This document shows positions 22,101 to 35,100 of a DNA stretch of 64,000 bases, piece after piece. Positions within the stretch are counted from its first letter, which is position 1. Every line of letters begins with the position of its first letter. The stretch is from positions 15,526,714 to 15,590,713 of the forward strand of contig JACBWW010000008.1 in NCBI GenBank assembly GCA_020086605.1, written 5' to 3'. Source of the stretch: Lanius collurio. Lineage: Eukaryota > Chordata > Aves > Passeriformes > Laniidae. The position numbers and the translations under genes were made by a program. The notes under the pieces are model-generated. The model did no database searches, had not been told where the DNA came from, and saw only the letters and a list, made by a program, of their open reading frames with translations.

Positions 22101-25100
22101 ATCCATTACATACCTGCTGGCATCACATCAAATGAAAGCTTTAGCCCCAAAGTCGCTACCAACCAAGTCAAAGGACTAAAGTGATTACTACTAGTTAGGA
22201 CTGTCCAGCCTGTCCACCAAAGAGAGATGTGTTTGGACTAGAGCTGGTTTTGAAGCATTTGTGAAGATTTCACAGTGAAGGATATCTTACTATACCCTAC
22301 TATAAACAACCCATTTCAGGGAATATGACTTCAGAGAGAACAGGATTATCAGACACTCTGATGAAGGTAAGAACCTGTGAAGTTAATTGCCTGTGACTTC
22401 AATGTATATTCCTGCTGCTGTTTCCTAATTGGATTTGCTACTAGCATGTCAGGTTCTACTTTTCTCTTTTGTTTTTGTCAATTGGGCTCATTAGTTGAAA
22501 TTCAAAGTCATTCATGTGAATAAGGAGAAGTTATAGAAGAGGATTTAGGAAATGCTCTTTTACTACCTCTTCAGAACTTGGCTCTGAATTCCTAATCCTG
22601 AATAAGCTTTTTTTTTTCCTTTTTAACCAGACCAAACAGAGATCTAAGATATGTAGGCTATTTGGGTAGAGCTGAGTTATTGTGCTCTTTGACTAACAAA
22701 AATTCTTTGGGTGAGGTATTTGAGGCAACATGTGCATGACTAGGAAATTATAGGCAGGCATATAAATATGCATAAGTGTATACTCAGACTTAATTTCTCA
22801 TATCCTGTGGCTGAACATTACCAGCCATGGGGTGCAGAGGTGAGGAGGGGGAAGAGAGAGAATAAAAATAAAAAGAACCATGGGTCTGTTTGCTGCCCTG
22901 CTATTCAGTATCTCCTCTGCCCTGAAGGAGAGACATTTAGTCTTGCATTCTAGGAAATGCACGACCCAAAGTGGAGAATATTGTATGTATCTGAGAGCAA
23001 CAACCCACACTGAAATGTCCTTGCATCTCTTAATAAATGGTAATTATTTGTATACCATCTTCCATAAATGAAAATAAGCCTTCATAATAAGGTATGTAAT
23101 ATCATCAAGGTTTGCTGAAAAGAAGTCTTCTGGGAAGTACCAGAAATGCACATCCTATCCCTGAATTCTGGGAAATCACTTAAGTCTGATTGGCTGACAT
23201 TTGTCTAACAATATGTGGAGGCAAATATCTTATGGTTGAAAGCATATTGGAAAGATCATGGCAACCTGTTTGTTCCAGCCATGGGCAGAAACAAATTATA
23301 TTCCAAAACATGTGTTCTTTACCCTCTTGTTTATGACTATCTGACATGCAGAGCTGAAACCCCTCGCTTCCAGTTAAAAGAAACCTCATTTACAGAACAA
23401 AGCTCATTTTTAGGCACAAGCAAGTGGAACAAGCACATCTCTGTCAATTTACTTCCTGGCAGGGCAGTGATGTCCTTGAGGCTATACAAGATTTTGTGCA
23501 GAAATTGCTGATCAAGCCATTTTGATAGTGTTTGCTGAAAGATCCTAATGGCTGCCAGGAGGTGAATTTCAGAAGGAAAGACAATAACCTTCCATATTAA
23601 AACACTGGATTTGCCATGCTCATTTTAGATTCAGTTGAAGGAGCAATGAAATCACTTTCTGTTTAATAAAAAACATTTTTGAGCTGCCTTACAAGGCATT
23701 AAATTGCAAAAGAGGTCAAAGCTAAGCCATTCCACCTGAGAGTTTCCATATATTGTGAAAGAAGAGACTGGAATATTAGTTTTGCTGGAACTGGACTTTG
23801 GAGACACAAAGTCAGGTGAAAGGGTTTGGAGAGGAAATTGGGAAAAGATGGAGATTTCTGAACGCTTAACTTCTTGAAATTACATTCTTTGGATATACTA
23901 AGAGCTGTACCCAGTGTGTACTTTTTCTCATTTGTTAAAAAAAAAAAAAAGCAGTCTTCATTAACTGAAAGGATAACACCAATAAGCCAAATTTATTATC
24001 TCAGTCAGCATGTAAATGATACATAACTCTGTAAATTTCCTCCCTTACAATTTGCAATTATTCAGTGTTTCAAAAATCTCTGAAGAAGCTGACCAAAGTT
24101 TCCAACATTGCACAAAACAAAAGCTTAGTACATTTAGGAATTTATAGAAAAGTGTGACAATTACACCACCACAAAAGACCAGCAATGAGCTCGCAGGAAT
24201 CCAGATAGCCATTTTTTTTCTGACTTTGTCCTGATTCTAAAAATGGGCAGTGGGCAGTGTAAAAACTGAAGAGAGAACGAAGAAGACTCTACCAGTAACT
24301 GATTACTTAAAATTCCTCGAGGATGAGAAGGCAAGGTAAAGCTTCAGTGAGATGGAAAAAATGTCTAATTACACAAAAAATGTACATAAATAAATACATA
24401 AATATTCTGGTGGGGCATGCACAAAACACAAAGGAAATGTAAGCCCATCTTTCAAATCAGGTCTCTACTGATTTAGCAAAGTATCACACTTCTTTTTTGT
24501 GGCACTTGGGAACTGAGAAAAGGGATGGAACAGATGAATAACCTCTATTTTTGGTTGTGTTACACTGGAGCAGACTGGACCATTGCTACAGTATGGAGTT
24601 CTTCATGAAATAATAAAAAATAAGTATTAGAAAGTTTTAAAGAGGTTTATCTAAAGAAAGACTTTAAAAGATTTGATCCAAAGAAACTGTTCATCTTTGC
24701 CATTTCTCTGTCCATTCTTCTCCCCAAGGCCAGAAGACCTATCACACTCCATCCATTCTCCCCTTTCTCTGAACTGTTATTTTTTCCAAGGAATAATGTA
24801 TAGTATTTATGAAGCAAGGTCTCATTGTTTGTTTTCATTTCATGTTCTTCTCTGAAATCTCTGGCAATTCATTTGCTGTCTGTTTTTCTATTTATAAATT
24901 ATTGTGTAATTATTGGGTAGGTCCTAGAAATTTCAGGGCTTTTGCATTTTGCATTTGAGGACTTTGAGGATGAAGTGGGTATTATTTTGAAGTGCTTTTT
25001 TCCTGTTTGTTTTCAAGACCACAGAACACCTTGAACCTGGACTATTTGTTGTTTTTCCAATAAATCCCTCCATGCTTTTTAGCTGAGCATTATTTTACAT

Positions 25101-27854
25101 AGCTGGGGGGCTGGACTGCTCTATTCTTGAACTGGAATATGCTATCATATTCCCCTTAAGAGTTTTTATGAATATCTCGGGTTTAAATTTGAAGCTAGTT
25201 CAGGCAAGGGCACTGAGGGCACAGTTTATTTGTTGTGGCCACAGCTGGTAAGTAACTATATAGGATTCTTCCTTCTTTCTGTATAAGGAAATAGGTATTT
25301 CTACTTTCAATGTTTCTTAATCATGTAAACTGCAACTTGAACAGATTTGCTCTGGGCATTTGCCCACTGTTCTTTTGAATACCACCAAACAGCTGGCTGT
25401 GCACTTACTTGTAAAAACCTGGATTATACATCTGTTCCATATGTGCAGCAATAGTAATAATTAAGTGGATAATAATTTATATCAGTCTGAATACATTTAT
25501 GAAGCTACTGACAGAGGTCATGACATTAAAAAGCATGTGTTTCCCAAATAATAAACCAAACCAACAGTGCATCTGCTTATGGGCAGGTGCCCATAAGCCT
25601 CAGGAGTGTTTGAGCTGACTGCTTCTTGTATGCAGGAGCTTCACTCCTTGTGCATTTTACATGAGCTAGCTATCCAGATACCCAAAACTTTAAATGGGAG
25701 CATCTGTAAGCCCTGATATACAAAGGCAGTAAAATTCAGACCTATGTAGTTTCACTAATCAGTCTGTTATAATTCTACCAGCTGTGCAAGAACATCACCT
25801 TCTCGAGAGCAATCATCCACCACCTTAGGAAGAACTTAACACCAATTCCCTCCAAAACAAGAAGTTTTGAGTCAGCTCTTTGCTGCCTGCAGTAGCTTTG
25901 CCTTGCTCTTGTTCTAAAACTCTCTCTTTGCCATGAAAGAAACAAGGTAAAATGAAAAGTCTCCTTATGGTTTTGATAAAGATTTTTGATCATTAGTATT
26001 GGGTTGTGTACTCAAGTGTCTTGTGTTTCACTGGTAGTCAAATTGTGCTGCAGAAATTCAGTGTGACTCGTATGGACTGAAGAAGTGGTATCTCTACTCA
26101 CAATTGCGTCAACCACCATAGCTGAACCACAAATGCCTGCACTGATCATAAAAGTAGCATGGATTTTAATATAAATTATAATTCAAAATAATAACATATG
26201 ATAGCAATATAACAATATAAATAACATGGATTCATTATCATAGGTTTAAAATCCTCTGATTTGCAATACTTGCTCTATTTTGAGTTGGACCTGCTACCCC
26301 TTAAGGCAGCAGATGTTACATCACAGACCACAGCTGACCATGATGTCAATGACCAAGGTGAATGTCATGCAGACAGTCCACCCTCTGGAAAAGAAGCTTA
26401 CCACTCTGCTCACTGAGTCCTAAGAGGAAGTCTAGTCAGTCCCTCCCTGAACAGTCAGTGCCTGATAAAGGCAAAAAGTACAAAGAAGGTTAGTGCAGGA
26501 TTTTGTTTCCATTAATAGTAAGGTCTTTTCACCTCCTGTCAGTCCAAAACCTCCAAGTAGAAGATAGAGCCAAGGGTCCCAGACCTGCTATCCTTCATCA
26601 TTACCCTTAGCAACTCCCACATGTCCCAGAACACCTGGGAAGTCAGTTCTGTGAGACTGGGGAGCAGCATGGAATTTGCTGTAGGGTTTATTGAACATCA
26701 TACACGAGACATGAAAGCTCTGCATTTGCAAATAGTCATCACTTCAGATATTAATTAGTTGTAATCTCCCATTTTCACACTATCTCCATGTTCAGTCTCA
26801 GCACACACACAGAGCTGTGGGGTATGGAAACCTCCAGATGTCAGCTGGCAGGCTTAACACAGAGATCAAATTTACACCAAAGAATCATTGAAGAGAAAGG
26901 ATTGTTGTAGTTTCACTGGGAATATCAAGAAGGCCTGGAGCAGCTAAAAATGTGAGATCAGAGCCATCAGGGAGCAATAATATAAGCCTAAGAAACTGGA
27001 GAAGGAAGACAGAAGTGGCTTAGGGTGTACTCAAGGCAGTCGATCAAAGAGATGACTTGTGAATGAAATAAGTCAGATCCAAAACTAATTGAGTAAAGGG
27101 AACAGCAGACAGACAAACACTGAAGCAAGTCTGTCTTCCTTTGCTATCTGCTCTTCGATCTGTACTGTGCAAAACTCACAAAAGTTATCTTGATTATCAC
27201 AAGGATATTGCAAGCAGGGCACTGACAGAGATGTTGTTGACACACAAAATTGTATCAGAGGTACTATTTATTAAATGAAGTTGTATCCTCTGCAACTGAC
27301 AAGACATGGCTGTTACTTGCCTGTTCCCTTTCCCTGTTCAAATAATACTTAGGCAGGGATTACAAGAGGAGTCTGGGAGCTTTGAACCTGAGATGCTTTG
27401 CTTCATCCCACAGGCACAGTGTCAGAGGTCACCCATGGAGGGCACTCAGAGGAAGATTCTCCATGGGACAATGAGCTGGAAAGGGGCCAAGGAGACTTCC
27501 ACACACTTCACAACATAAAATTGTCTCTAAGATTTAAACTGCTGGGAAGCAGGTCTCTGTAAAAGCAAAGCTGTTTTATCCAGATCTTTCCAGTTTTGAC
27601 ACACAGTTAGATAAATCATATCAAGAACTGGAGCAGCAGCCAATATCAGGGGGTCTCTTTTACTCTGTCTGTAGCACACGAGGAAGAAGGGGTGAACTGA
27701 GACCATTATGTTAGTTCTTAAAGCTTCTTTTTTCAGTATCCTGTTCATACCTTGACCTAATCATCTTTGATTGAGGTATAGAAACATCCCAACTATCTGA
27801 AGCCAATTTAAGGAACAAATCTCTTAAAAAACATAGCAGTAAAACAGCTTTCAG
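16166..27854. other. Long gene-free stretch
   Basis: Almost 12 kb with no gene or mobile element that I can support. Small items are a short CA-rich tract at 18373-18399, poly-A/T runs (near 18880, 21545, 22605 and 23938) and a strong palindrome at 25575-25598. Overlapping sense/antisense open frames at 17245-17653 show no domain. Confidence 0.5.
25575..25598. repeat. 24-nt near-perfect palindrome
   Basis: The left arm GCTTATGGGCA (25575-25585) and the right arm TGCCCATAAGC (25588-25598) are exact reverse complements, separated only by GG. The function is unknown. Confidence 0.85.
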
Positions 27855-27907
27855 AGAATCATAGAATATAGGTTGGGAAAGACCTTTAGAGTCATTGAGT
27901 CAAACTG
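27855..27907 (-). mobile_element. CR1 LINE scrap, extreme 3' end
   Basis: AGAATCATAGAATATAGGTT followed by 'gggaaagacctttagagtcattgagtcaaac' matches the terminal 50 bases of CR1. Similarity is lost beyond that. Confidence 0.7.
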
Positions 27908-30900
27908 ATTTAGGCTAGATTAAATGAGGTTTATAACTAGATCTGGTCCATACATCCTCAGCAACAGAAGGTGAGGCTTTCACTGCAGAAAATGGTCTAA
28001 GAAAAGACCCCCACAGTCATCAAAAGCCTGTGAGAGAGAGACGACCCCTTCAGGTTAGCTGCCAGACTAGAACAGATGGGATCTTTTAGGTCCCTCCACA
28101 CATGCTTGGTTCAAAATATGTCAGTGAGACAGACACCTGCCCAAAGTCAGGGACATGCTTGCACACCTGGCTAAACAGAGCACTGGTGAGAATGGCAGCC
28201 CTCAGGGATTTTGTCTGGACAAAACTAAGAGTTGCTTCAGGGCCAAGTGTCACCCAGGCAGATTCATTGTAAACATTGCAGCAAAATGTGAACATTGCCA
28301 CACTGACTGCTTTGAACTGAGAATCACAAAAGAAGGCTGTCTGTAACATAGGCAGACTCAATAGGAAACATATTTTTCCATCTTACCACATCTCCCTGTC
28401 TCCCCCCCCAGTTCTATGATATGCACAGTCACACAGATAACCTCCATCTGACATTTCCATCTGTAGAAGTCCAATGAGTTGACTGACAGGTGTCTCACAC
28501 ACCAGTTTGTCACAGCAAGAAGACAGAAATAGGTGTGTGAGTATTGCTACATTTCAGCCACAACAGTCAACTCAGCAGTGATGATGGGACCGAATGAAGT
28601 CTTTCCACTCATTAGATTCCTGTGGTCTTCTGTGTGCCAGGAGTTTGACCACAACTCCCTGGCGTTTGTAGATAGCTTCTGTGATTCCAAGGTGGTCTCC
28701 CATCAAAATGTATCCCAGGCCTTGTTCTGGTTAACTTTCAAGAACAAATTACAACAACACAGTCATGGGCTCCAAAGGTGATTATTTCTTAAAAAATATG
28801 CAGGTTTTGGGGTAGAAACAGAGGTCAGCAAACAACCACTACTTGTGGAATCAGAGATAAGAAGGCAGAGCAATCCAAAAGAGACAGGGTTATCTACCCT
28901 GTTTTATTGGAGAACGATGTAGAAGGAATGTTTCTATTTTCTATTTTCTTTACCAAAAGAGTACTTTAAAAGTAAGACCTTATAGCCCAGAAATTTTCAT
29001 TATTTTAAAATAAGAGATATTATCACTTTCACATTTAACCTAATCTTTAGCCTCCCTGCTCTCTCCCTTCCCTCTTCTGGACAGCTGTGCTCTGACGTCC
29101 CTCAGGTCCAAGTGACTGGAGAATTAAGGAAGTAATTCTTACTGTGAAAGCAAGATAAATCCCTGTTTTTATCAAAACCTTTTTTCAATGGAATTTGATA
29201 CTATTTTACTATTTGATTCTGAAAGATAAACACCTTGAATCAATACAGAAATAATTAAAGGACTTGGGCACTAGTTTGATCTCCAGGCAGGAGAACAAGG
29301 TCTCTCTGTTTCCCTCCCTTTTTACCCCACTGCTGGCACAGAAAAATACAAAATGTGCAAAGAGGATTCAAGAGCATTCAATAAATCAGTAGAAAGACTT
29401 GTAGCTTGTTCTTTTAATATACTTGAAGGATGAAATAAAGGAAAAAGGACTGCAAAAAGCAGAGAGAGAACTAGGAAAAGGCAGCAGATGTTGTAAAATA
29501 TCTACTTTCATGTTCCCTGTGCACCAGAAATGTGCAGACATATGTTGGCAGAGCTACAGTCAGCATCCACAGCAAGGCTACATCTTACACATCTGGAAGC
29601 TATTTGGCAGGGTGCAGAGTTCAAATGTTTTCTGCCTCAGCTGATTTCAGACATACCTCTCAGTGACAGGCTGAGCTGGGGATAGCTCAACCAACAGGCT
29701 CGTTGGAGAAATCGTTCACTGCTGTTCCAGCTCGCCTGCTCCAACTGCTGTCGGGAGCAGGCATGGGGCTGAGCTCTGCTCTTCCCTTTGGCTGAGGGGT
29801 GCCAGTAACACTCAGCAGTGAGAAAGATAATAGAGGAACTGGGAGGAGAGCCGGCAGAAGAAAATGGCACCACAACTCAGCAAAGCCTGGCCTTGTATCA
29901 AGAAACAGAATGTACTTGGATGAAATCCAGGGTGTGAGTTAACTGGAGTGCAGAGCAAGCCATTCAGGAAATAAGAAGGTCCACACTTCACAGAAACACA
30001 GAAGGGTCACATTAGAGCCCATGAGCTTTTTTTTTTCAGAAATTCCTCTGTTTTAAAAAATAAATAAATCCAAACAGAAAGAAAGGTTCTGTTTCTCTGC
30101 CCTAAAGAAAGACCATCTTCAGCCAGCAGGGAAGGCCAGGCACATTGCTATGTCTGGGGCTGCCTGACATTGCACTGGCCCAGTGTGAGAGCTTACGGCA
30201 GTCACCAGAGGCTAACTCCACTTTGGTAAGAAATGCTTCTCAGCAGGAATGCATTTCCAGGATCTCCTCATACTTCAGCTGGTGCAATACGTGCCTGTGA
30301 GCCTAGTGAGCAGAGAGTATGACCCTGGTGTGGTGCAAAATTTACATCATCATCATGAGATTTTCAGGTGCAGAACACCTCGCAGTGACAAGCCAGCCTG
30401 ACAGCTTGCTGTGACCAGCTAACCACCGTGCTAACAAAGCCCTGCTGATGCTGCAGATCCTGCAGGGATGGAACAGCTCGTGGCAGAGGGAGGCATTCCC
30501 CACCTCACAGCACTGGTTCTGGCTGTTCCACTGTGGGAACCAAGCCAGGGACACCACTGATGAGGAAAAATATCTTGTGTGACAAGGAGCAAGGGGACAA
30601 GTTTTACCCCTGTGAGCTGCCCCTGGACCAACCAGACAATGTTTCCCTCATTTTGTCTGGAGTGTCAACAATGCACAAGAACTTAGAGCAATACTCTCAT
30701 CTTTTCAGTACTTGACACACTTCAGGCTTGTAATACAGCCTGAATATTGCAACTCCTCCAATTCTGTGTTCATGTTCTCTGCCCAGAGTCATCTTGGAAT
30801 TACAACAGGAAAAGAGAGGAGGAATAGTTGAACTAGTATCTAAAAGTAGCGTCCCGAGACATTATCACTGAATAACGCTGTCAGTGGCAGGAACATTTTG

Positions 30901-31756
30901 CAGCACAGCACAGTTCTTACAACACCTCCACCTCCAACTTCCCCACCCTCACCTCACTATTTTTGTTTGCACTTTGTGCTCTGTGACAACACACATACTC
31001 AGATGCAGGTGACATTGCACTTCTGCTTACTTCATTCCCCTTTAAAACTTGAAAAGCAGCAATATTTATTCACTCAAATTGCTACTGGGAGCACAGACAC
31101 TGGTAGGCTTGATCCACACATACAGTAGAAAGATGAGGGAACGGAAAGCCCCTATGCTGTAACACCTCTGTATGGCCACTGCAGTCATCTCTACCACCAG
31201 TCCAGGTGTCCAGCTATGTAGCTCCACTTTGGAAATATCCAGCAGCAGGGGCTGTCAGCTGAGCTTGTCCTCAGAGGGTGCTGCTCATCTGTCAGCCCGC
31301 CCATCTGGTCTTGCACTGACATTTTCCCTAGGTCAGCATTTCCAAATATTTTCTCATCCTGACCCTACCACCTCTCTCCCTCAGGCTCCTCTTTCCCCGA
31401 CCCCACCTTGCCATACCACCAGAGGCCCTGACAGTTTTTCCAAAAGAAGCATTCACTCCCTCCCCATCCCTCAGCTACCCATGCCCCAGCCAAACTCACC
31501 CACAACTTTCCCATTCTGTTGCTCGCATGGAGGAGCCACATTATTTCTTTAGCTGACATAATGAGAAGTTTGGTCAGGGATAAAAAAAGTCCAAGAGAAA
31601 CACTAAGATGTCTTATAAAAACCTGAAATGAAAGCAAGTCAGGACTTTTAAACTGATGGTTCTCTGTATCAAAAATACAGTCAAAGTGAAGGAAGAAATC
31701 ACACTCATGGCATAACAAAAATTGAAATGTGGAACAAAGTCAAAATATATGTGATT
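27908..31756. other. Gene-free unique sequence
   Basis: Nothing recognisable. A proline/serine-rich open frame at 31172-31552 reflects C-rich sequence and not a known domain. There are short ATC repeats near 30347. Confidence 0.5.
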
Positions 31757-32153
31757 ATGAAGACAGGTTGAGAGAGCTGGGGTTGTTCAGCCTGGAGAAG
31801 AGAAGGATGCATCTTTCTCTGTCTTGTAGGCTCCCTTCAGGTACTACAAGGTACCATTTTTACAATGGCATGCAGCGATAGAATAGAGGGAATGGCTCCA
31901 AACTGAAAGAGGGCACGTTTAAGTTAGATATTAGGAAGAAATTCTTTACTGTGAGGGTGGTGAGACACTAGAACAGGTTACCCAAAAAAGTTGTGGGTAT
32001 CCCATCTCGTAAAGTACTCAAGATTAGGTTCAATGGGACTCTGAGCAACCTGTTCTAGTGGATGGTGTCCCTGACCATGACAGGAGGCTCAGAACTAGAT
32101 AATTTTCAAGGTCACTTCCAACCCACACCATTCTGTGAATTTATGACTATGAT
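31757..32153 (+). mobile_element. CR1 LINE, 3' end with relic of ORF2 C-terminus
   Basis: A classic CR1 3' end in forward orientation. Landmarks include 'ttgttcagcctggagaag', 'ttagatattaggaagaaat', 'ggtgagacactagaacagg', 'gatggtgtccctgaccatg' and the terminus 'ccattctgtgaatttatgac'. In translation it still shows the end of the CR1 reverse-transcriptase ORF (a LDIRKK-F block and nearby RGN..KL-like residues) with several stops. It is a 5'-truncated dead copy of about 400 bp. Confidence 0.95.
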
Positions 32154-35100
32154 GTCAAATAAGTAGTTTTACTAGAAAATACACGTGAACCATAAATATA
32201 AAATTCACTTATTTTTTTCAATCTGCTGTACCTAGCTTAGCAATACCAACATGACATGGTGCTATGTAGATTGACAGTCTTCAGAGGAGGAGTGGTTTAA
32301 CCACAATATCCAGATTCTCTGCCTCAGCACAGTAGCTTACCTCCCCTTAACCCAGCCTAAAGGAATAAAGCAAAATGGTTTTGAAATGGCAGAGTACCCT
32401 CTGGAACTACCTGAAACACTTATGTTTAGCTTCTATGTAAATACTCTGGATTACAAAACAAACTGCAGGTTTTCATCTGATGATTTTTCATCTAAAAGAA
32501 GCAAAAGCAGTGGCAGATCAGGGAACAAGCAACAGTCCTCTTACCTTGTGGGTGTAGAGCCAGGTAAGGGAAAACAAACAAATGTAAATCTGCAGGCAGG
32601 ATCCCTGGGGCAAGGATCCAGCTTGTGAGACTCAGAAATATGTGATCTTTCCCAAAACCAGGAAAAGAGAGAGGTGTTTTGACCACTAGATCAGCTGTTT
32701 CCCTCAAGACTGCTTCAGAAAAACATAATTGCAGGAGAGTGATGTGCTGGACTCTCAGTCACAGCACAAACAACAGAGTTACTCCATCTTGGCAAGGGTA
32801 GTGCCAGCAGACATGGAGTATAATGATCTAAGAACATAAAGCAACGAGGTCTGTGGGCAGAGGGGAATATATTTTATTAGACTCACTAGCAGAGTTACAA
32901 AAAATAAAACAGACCAGCTCTCAGCATGCAAGCTTTTTCTCAGGTCTGAAATCAAAGTATGTTACCCCAGAGGAGAGCCATGACCCATGGCGACCACAAA
33001 GAATCTGAGAAAATAACGGGATACTGAAATTCAGTGGATTATTCACGCATATTTGAAATATTAAGTAGCAGGATGGCTAGAACAAGGTTTGGCCAGGGAA
33101 AGAGTGCAGCCAGCTGCCTGCCAGGGGCTCTCCGAAAGCTGGTGGGAATCAACCCCTCCCTGATGAGCAGAGCAGACCCTCCCGCAGCTGGCCAGGCTGG
33201 GACTGGGAACCTATATGCCCAGGACACCAACAGCTGAAGATCAAGTACTGCCCAGGTTCCCAGAGATTTTCCTACAACATGTCAATGGCAGCACATAACT
33301 TTGCTCACAGCTCTGATGGAAATCCTGTTTATGAGCAGAGCTGCCTGGTTTGGTGAGACTGCAAAGGCCTCCCTTGTGTTAAGGCTGAGCTGGGAGCCTG
33401 TCAGCAGTTACTGCTGCAAAGTGCACAGCTATGGGGCCCTTTGGGGGTTTTAGAATTCTGTAAAAAAGAGTTTACAAGAGATAACGCTATTTTTTCCAGC
33501 TGTTCATAGAACTTGCCACGTCTCTACAGAGCAATTTCTTTTAAGAGTATGAAAGCCCTTATAGTCAGCCGCAAGCACATTGAGAGAAATGCTCTCTTCT
33601 CACTGAGATAAGGGTCCGGTCACACATGAAGAAAGGCCTATACTCCCTTGGAGAAATGACAAAACCCAGTGCATTAGTATTGTTCTGGCTGAGCAGAGGC
33701 CACTGCAGCTGCCCTGCTTCATTCTGTATTCTCTTTCTTGTCATCTATACACAGGGAAAGATGATGAAAGCAGACCCTAGACCTGCTCCCACAGTCACAA
33801 GTCAAACAAGAGTATGGAAGAAGAGCTTGTGCCTGATTTTGAATTTGAATGGCTGCTGAGAAAGAGATCTGCACATGAAAGCTGGGGAAGGCTTGGTCTG
33901 CTAGAACTAGATCTAAGTGTATATCTTTGGATGAGGGGATGAGAGTAATTAGAAAAGAGAGTGAGGAGACAGTAAGTGGTAGGATTGAACACATGGAAAC
34001 TGAGATTTTTTGCCATTGATATTGAACAGCTTCAGATCTAGTACTGAATGGTGCTTTCTACCCTTCTCCGCAAGAAACACCTCAAAATTAGAAAGTTACT
34101 ATACAGTCAGAAGTAATATCTAAGTTTCAAGGAAAGGCAGGAATATGGATCTTATTTACATATGAGGAATCATTGTAAAAGAAGGCAAAAAGCTATACCT
34201 GAGTGAAAGATGAACTGTTGCATTGCATGGCATAATCTTTATCCCCCATGTCTTCACAACAGGCTTTCTGCTGTAAAGAAATCCCAAGAGCTGATGAAAA
34301 CAGAAGGCAGGCTGCCAAAATGAGTGAGGTACTGTCATTTCAGAGTGGTCTGAGTTCCCAGTGCTCAAGCTTACTTGCAAAGCTCAATACCTCAGGCAGG
34401 AGCTATAGCTGTGGCTGGTTTTAACTTATATGTGAAGCTCAAAAATCATCTTTCTCTGGTCAAACAACAATAAGCCAGTTTACTATTTTTAAAAATTATG
34501 TATCTGGTATTAATCAAATTGAAAATAGAACCAATTTCCTTTAAGTCACAGGGCCTTTATGGGAAACCAAAAGAAATCAAATGATCTCACAGCTTATCTT
34601 CTATCCTTCACCTCTTCTAGGATGCTATCAGCTGTGATGCTGGGTGCCACATCCTCCTCCAGAGGCTAAAACTGCCTCAGACACAGCTCAGGAAGAAAAG
34701 CAAGTGCCTGAAATGCTACCACAGATTTAACCATCCTTCTGCTTCACGAAAAACCATAGTTAGACTAGAGCACAGGTTTCTGTGCAGCCATGCCTTTGGC
34801 AGTCAGCACTCTGGCCAGCTAAGGCTTGTCTTCAGGACTTTGTAGGCAAAGAATGTTTTTCTAACAATGGAGCAGTGACGCCATGGCATTGGTACCTGGT
34901 ACCTGGTAGTTTGCCATTGCTGCACTAAGTGATTGCCCCAGAAAAAGAATGAGAAATTGGATGTGTTGCTTTTGCACATTGCCAAAATGCAATTAAAGAG
35001 CGAAAATGGTACTTCTCTGGAGATCTCAAAGATGGAGGGGAGATACTCCTCCCAGAATGACAAGGAAGTTTCCCCATCACAGCCAACACAACAAAGCTGA

